A model generated the notes under the pieces. It was not told the origin of the DNA and did not search any database. It saw only the letters and a program-made list of their open reading frames with translations. DNA of 64,000 bases from Mesorhizobium opportunistum WSM2075. Its GTDB lineage: Bacteria; Pseudomonadota; Alphaproteobacteria; Rhizobiales; Rhizobiaceae. The stretch spans positions 3,352,001 to 3,416,000 of the forward strand of contig NC_015675.1 in NCBI RefSeq assembly GCF_000176035.2, in the 5' to 3' direction. Of the stretch, positions 61,486 to 64,000 are shown piece after piece (the stretch's first letter is position 1; each line of letters begins with the position of its first letter). Position numbers and translations under genes: made by a program.

Positions 61486-61561
61486 ATGGTTCCGTTTTTA
61501 AATCACTTTACTATTGACATCATTCTGTGCATGCGTCAAATGGTTCCAAAAGTAAATCATT
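61486..61561. promoter_or_regulatory. Paired direct repeats, putative HxlR operators
   Basis: ATGGTTCC-N5-TAAATCA occurs at 61486-61505 and again at 61540-61559; the five variable bases are GTTTT and AAAAG. Starts are 54 bases apart, about five helical turns. Copy 1 begins 3 bases upstream of the HxlR start codon. A TTGACA (61514-61519) lies between them. The arrangement fits cooperative binding of two dimers, repressing both divergent genes. Confidence 0.6.
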
Positions 61562-61600
61562 CTGTTGCCATAGTGGCTCGTTTTCGCAGAGGAGGACGAC

Positions 61601-62476
61601 ATGCAAGCAATCGAGAGCAACGTCGCACCAAGGACCGTCGTGGTTGTCGGCGCCACCAGTGAGGTCGGCAAGGAGGTCGCTTCCGTGCTGGCCGCGCAGG
61701 GGCACAAAGTGCGCGGCGTGGCGCGCAGCCTGGGCGTTGCGCTTGACGACGCCGACGCTCTGGCATCCGCCTTCTCCGGTGCCGACAGCGCCTATGTGAT
61801 GATCCCCTTCGACGTCACCGCGCCGGATCTGCATCGCTTCGAGGATGAGGTCGGCGAGCGGCTGGCAGCGGCGATCACGCATTCAGGCATGCGCCGTGTC
61901 GTGCTGCTCAGCGGCCTCAATGCTCATCTCAAAAAGGGAACTTCGCTGGGTGCCGCGATGATGGAGGAGCGGCTCGAAGCGCTCGGCCTCGACGAGCTGG
62001 TGTTCCTGCGCGCCTCGTTCTTCATGGAGAATTTTGCCAAGGGCCTGGGCTTTGTCCAGCAAGCCGCTTCCGGCGTCTTCGCCACGCCGTTCCGCGGCGA
62101 CCTGCCAATGCCGCTCATTGCCGCCCGCGATGTCGGGCAGCGCGCCGCCGCCTTGCTGGGCGCTGGCCGGTTCCCGGCCGAGCGGGTCGTCGAACTGCAT
62201 GGCGGCGGCCACTATACTTTTGAACAAGCCACCGCGATCCTCGGCAAGGCGATCGGCAGGCAAGTCACCTATCATGCCGTGCCCTTCGCCGATGCCCGCG
62301 AAGGCATGGTCGCCAACGGCCTGTCGGCGAGCTTTGCCGATGCGCTCGGCGAAACGGCGGCGAGCTTCAACAAGGGCGATCGCTGGGCGCTGGAGGCACC
62401 GTCGGTCAGCAACACCACGCCGACCACTTTCGAGAGCTGGGCGCACGCTTTCGCCCGCTCGCAAAGCGCTGCCTGA
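61601..62476 (+). CDS. NmrA-like NAD(P)-binding protein (quinone reductase-like)
   Basis: 291 residues. Rossmann motif VVVVGATSEVGKEVASVL at the start, then AYVMIPFDVTAPDLHRFEDE and the typical NmrA end ATAILGKAIGRQVTYHAVPF. Resembles the QOR2/NmrA atypical SDR group that lacks YxxxK. Its divergent HxlR regulator and twin direct repeats suggest induction by an electrophile or quinone (inference). AGAGGAGG lies before the ATG. It is followed 37 bases later by a RibD-like reductase gene, and a second NmrA-like gene is at 63213. Confidence 0.9.
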   Translation: MQAIESNVAPRTVVVVGATSEVGKEVASVLAAQGHKVRGVARSLGVALDDADALASAFSGADSAYVMIPFDVTAPDLHRFEDEVGERLAAAITHSGMRRVVLLSGLNAHLKKGTSLGAAMMEERLEALGLDELVFLRASFFMENFAKGLGFVQQAASGVFATPFRGDLPMPLIAARDVGQRAAALLGAGRFPAERVVELHGGGHYTFEQATAILGKAIGRQVTYHAVPFADAREGMVANGLSASFADALGETAASFNKGDRWALEAPSVSNTTPTTFESWAHAFARSQSAA

Positions 62477-62513
62477 TCCTTCCCATCCAGAATCCGGAAA
62501 CGAGGCGAACGCC

Positions 62514-63101
62514 ATGAAAAAGCTGATCCTTCAGATGCAGATGTCGGTCGACGGCTATGTCGGCGCCAATGAGGATCATCGATGGCAGCTTTGGGAGTGG
62601 GGCGACGACAATGGCTGGGATGAGGAGCTGAAGCGCGACTTCAACATCGTCTTCGCCGGCATCGACACCATCCTGCTCAGCCGCAAGATGGCCGAGGAGG
62701 GGTACCTGACCCACTGGGGCAATGCGGCGAAGAAATATCCGGCCGATCCGTTCTACGCCTTCGCCCAGCGTATCGTCGAAGCACGCAAGGTGGTGCCGAG
62801 CGACAGGCTGAAAACCTCGCGGTGGGAACGCACGACGGTGGTGAGCGGCGACCTGCCGCGCGAAGTCAAGGCACTGAAGGTGGGCGAGGGCGGCGACATC
62901 GCCGTCTTCGGCGGCGCCGGCTTCGCCTCCGCGCTGATCGCGGCGGGACTGGTCGACGAGTTCCAGCTGTTCGTCAACCCGGCGGTGCTGGGCGCCGGCC
63001 GCCGCATCTTCGACCAGGGCGGCTTCCGGAAGCTTCGGCTGCTCGGTTCGAAGGCCTATGCATGCGGCATGGTGGTCAACCGCTATGCGCCGGGCGGCTG
63101 A
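62514..63101 (+). CDS. Dihydrofolate reductase/RibD C-terminal-domain protein
   Basis: 195 residues from ATG 62514 (MKKLILQMQMSVDGYVGANE), with GAGG upstream. The DHFR-like fold of RibD C-terminal proteins is indicated by the start, IDTILLSRKMAEEGYLTHW, and DIAVFGGAGFASALIAAGLV plus DEFQLFVNPAVLGAGRRIF. The protein likely reduces a small substrate with NADPH; the natural substrate is unknown. It lies 37 bases after the NmrA-like gene in the same direction and may be co-transcribed with it. Confidence 0.92.
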   Translation: MKKLILQMQMSVDGYVGANEDHRWQLWEWGDDNGWDEELKRDFNIVFAGIDTILLSRKMAEEGYLTHWGNAAKKYPADPFYAFAQRIVEARKVVPSDRLKTSRWERTTVVSGDLPREVKALKVGEGGDIAVFGGAGFASALIAAGLVDEFQLFVNPAVLGAGRRIFDQGGFRKLRLLGSKAYACGMVVNRYAPGG

Positions 63102-63212
63102 GCCTCGCATCGATAAAAAGACGTTTGGGCAGAATCCTTTGCCCTGGTCTCTTCGTCTTCAAGCTGCGGTCGCCGGCATGGCAGCCGCGGCAATCAAGAC
63201 GGAGAAAAGCTG

Positions 63213-64000
63213 ATGATCCTGGTGACGGGTGCCACGGGCTTGAACGGAAAAGCGATCGTGCGCGAGTTCGCGCGGCAGAAGCATGCGGTGCGGGCGCTGG
63301 TCCGCGATCGGAACCGGGCATTTGCTGCAGGACTGGGCGATCTGGCCGGCGTCGACCTGGTCGAGGGCGACATGCGCCGGGCGGAAACGCTTGGCGCTGC
63401 GCTCGACGGCGTCGATCGCGTGCTGATGATTTCGACCGCGGGCGACGACATGACCGAGACGCAGTGTTGTTTCATCGATGCCTGCAGAACGGCCGGCGTC
63501 GGGCATGTGGTGAAGTTCTCCGGCAGGGAGTCCAACATCGGCTACGACGCGACGAAGTTCCGGTTCACGCGCATGCATGAGGAGGTCGAGCGCTATCTGG
63601 AAGCGGCCGGCATGGCGTGGACGCATCTGCGCCCCAGTCAGTTCATGCAGGTCTATCTGCGCGACGCGCCGACCATCGCCGCCGAGGGCGCCTTCTATCT
63701 CGCGCTCGGCGACACCGAGCTGTCGCCGGTCGATGTCGAGGACATCGCCAAAGTGGCCTTCCGGCTGCTGCGCGATGGCGGCCATGCAGGCGAGAGCCTC
63801 GACATGACCGGCCCCGAGGCGCTGACGATGACCGAGATCGCCGCGCGAATATCGCAGGCGATCGGCAGGCCAGTCCGCTATGTCGACATCAGTCCGGAAC
63901 AGCGGCGGCGCAACCTGCTGGCCGCCGGCATTCCGGCCGGTTTCGCCGATGCGCTGGACGAGCAACTGGCTGAGCGGCGGCGGCGGCCGAAATCGCGGGT
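63213..64000 (+). CDS. NmrA-like NAD(P)-binding protein (partial, runs off the right edge)
   Basis: ATG 63213 (GGAGA upstream) opens a frame that stays open to the window end, 262 residues so far. Rossmann motif MILVTGATGLNGKAIVREFA, then VDRVLMISTAGDDMTETQCC, HVVKFSGRESNIGYDATKFR, LRPSQFMQVYLRDAPTIAAE and VEDIAKVAFRLLRDGG. It is distantly related to the gene at 61601. The C-terminus is missing. It may be in the same operon (111 bases after the RibD-like stop). Confidence 0.88.
   Translation, partial: MILVTGATGLNGKAIVREFARQKHAVRALVRDRNRAFAAGLGDLAGVDLVEGDMRRAETLGAALDGVDRVLMISTAGDDMTETQCCFIDACRTAGVGHVVKFSGRESNIGYDATKFRFTRMHEEVERYLEAAGMAWTHLRPSQFMQVYLRDAPTIAAEGAFYLALGDTELSPVDVEDIAKVAFRLLRDGGHAGESLDMTGPEALTMTEIAARISQAIGRPVRYVDISPEQRRRNLLAAGIPAGFADALDEQLAERRRRPKSR

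Overview
The window is chromosomal-looking DNA from a GC-rich alphaproteobacterium of the order Hyphomicrobiales, most likely Mesorhizobium or a close relative. This rests on strongly G/C third codon positions, an alphaproteobacterial LexA box (GTTC-N7-GTTC) at dinB, a CIRCE element at groESL, a Usg-family protein, a DUF982 protein, and two families of palindromic intergenic repeats like those common in rhizobia. The genus is inference. I saw no insertion sequence, phage gene, CRISPR array, rRNA or tRNA.

Layout. 0-7.5 kb: a complete tripartite RND efflux operon (adaptor, pump, outer-membrane factor) and an EamA exporter. 7.5-15.7 kb: a cell-surface block with a 1320-residue autotransporter, AraC and LuxR regulators, and two tandem Omp25/RopB-like barrels. 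15.8-20 kb: an NfeD protease/SPFH pair and a LysR regulator divergent from a quinone-oxidoreductase-like dehydrogenase. 20.2-28.8 kb: two tandem three-subunit molybdenum hydroxylase operons of PaoABC type, headed by a divergent TetR regulator with a clear 20-bp operator. 29-33.6 kb: a DeoR regulator and a one-permease CUT2 sugar ABC transporter. 33.7-42.6 kb: a bestrophin-like channel, a decayed alcohol dehydrogenase, a DUF899 protein, a TPR/winged-helix regulator with a beta-propeller partner, an aldo/keto reductase, a DUF559 relic, a GST and an orphan HerA-like ATPase. 42.6-47.2 kb: usg with a newly proposed 51-residue upstream gene, CIRCE-groES-groEL, small proteins, a DUF982 protein and a cupin. 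47.2-58 kb: a sugar/polyol catabolic cluster: CUT2 ABC transporter with two permeases, TIM-barrel isomerase, long-chain polyol dehydrogenase, SDR, RpiR regulator and a divergent Gfo/Idh/MocA dehydrogenase. 58-64 kb: Nudix, fatty-acid hydroxylase, excalibur protein, SOS-regulated dinB, an HxlR regulator divergent from an NmrA-like reductase, a RibD/DHFR-like reductase, and a second NmrA-like protein cut by the window end.

How genes work together. The 47-58 kb cluster reads as one uptake-plus-oxidation pathway under RpiR control: the transporter imports a sugar or polyol, and the SDR, polyol dehydrogenase, isomerase and MocA-like enzyme interconvert it. The twin molybdoenzyme operons probably oxidise aldehydes or aromatic aldehydes in the cytoplasm under TetR control. 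Most other loci are regulator-enzyme pairs typical of a soil bacterium exposed to diverse chemicals.

I found no clearly unprecedented multi-gene system. The best leads for novelty are the small gene upstream of usg, the in-frame HTH-DUF982 fusion, the twin molybdoenzyme operons with their operator, the His-to-Gln change in the polyol dehydrogenase active site, the paired 32-bp repeats around the TPR/winged-helix regulator, and gene relics associated with palindromic repeats.
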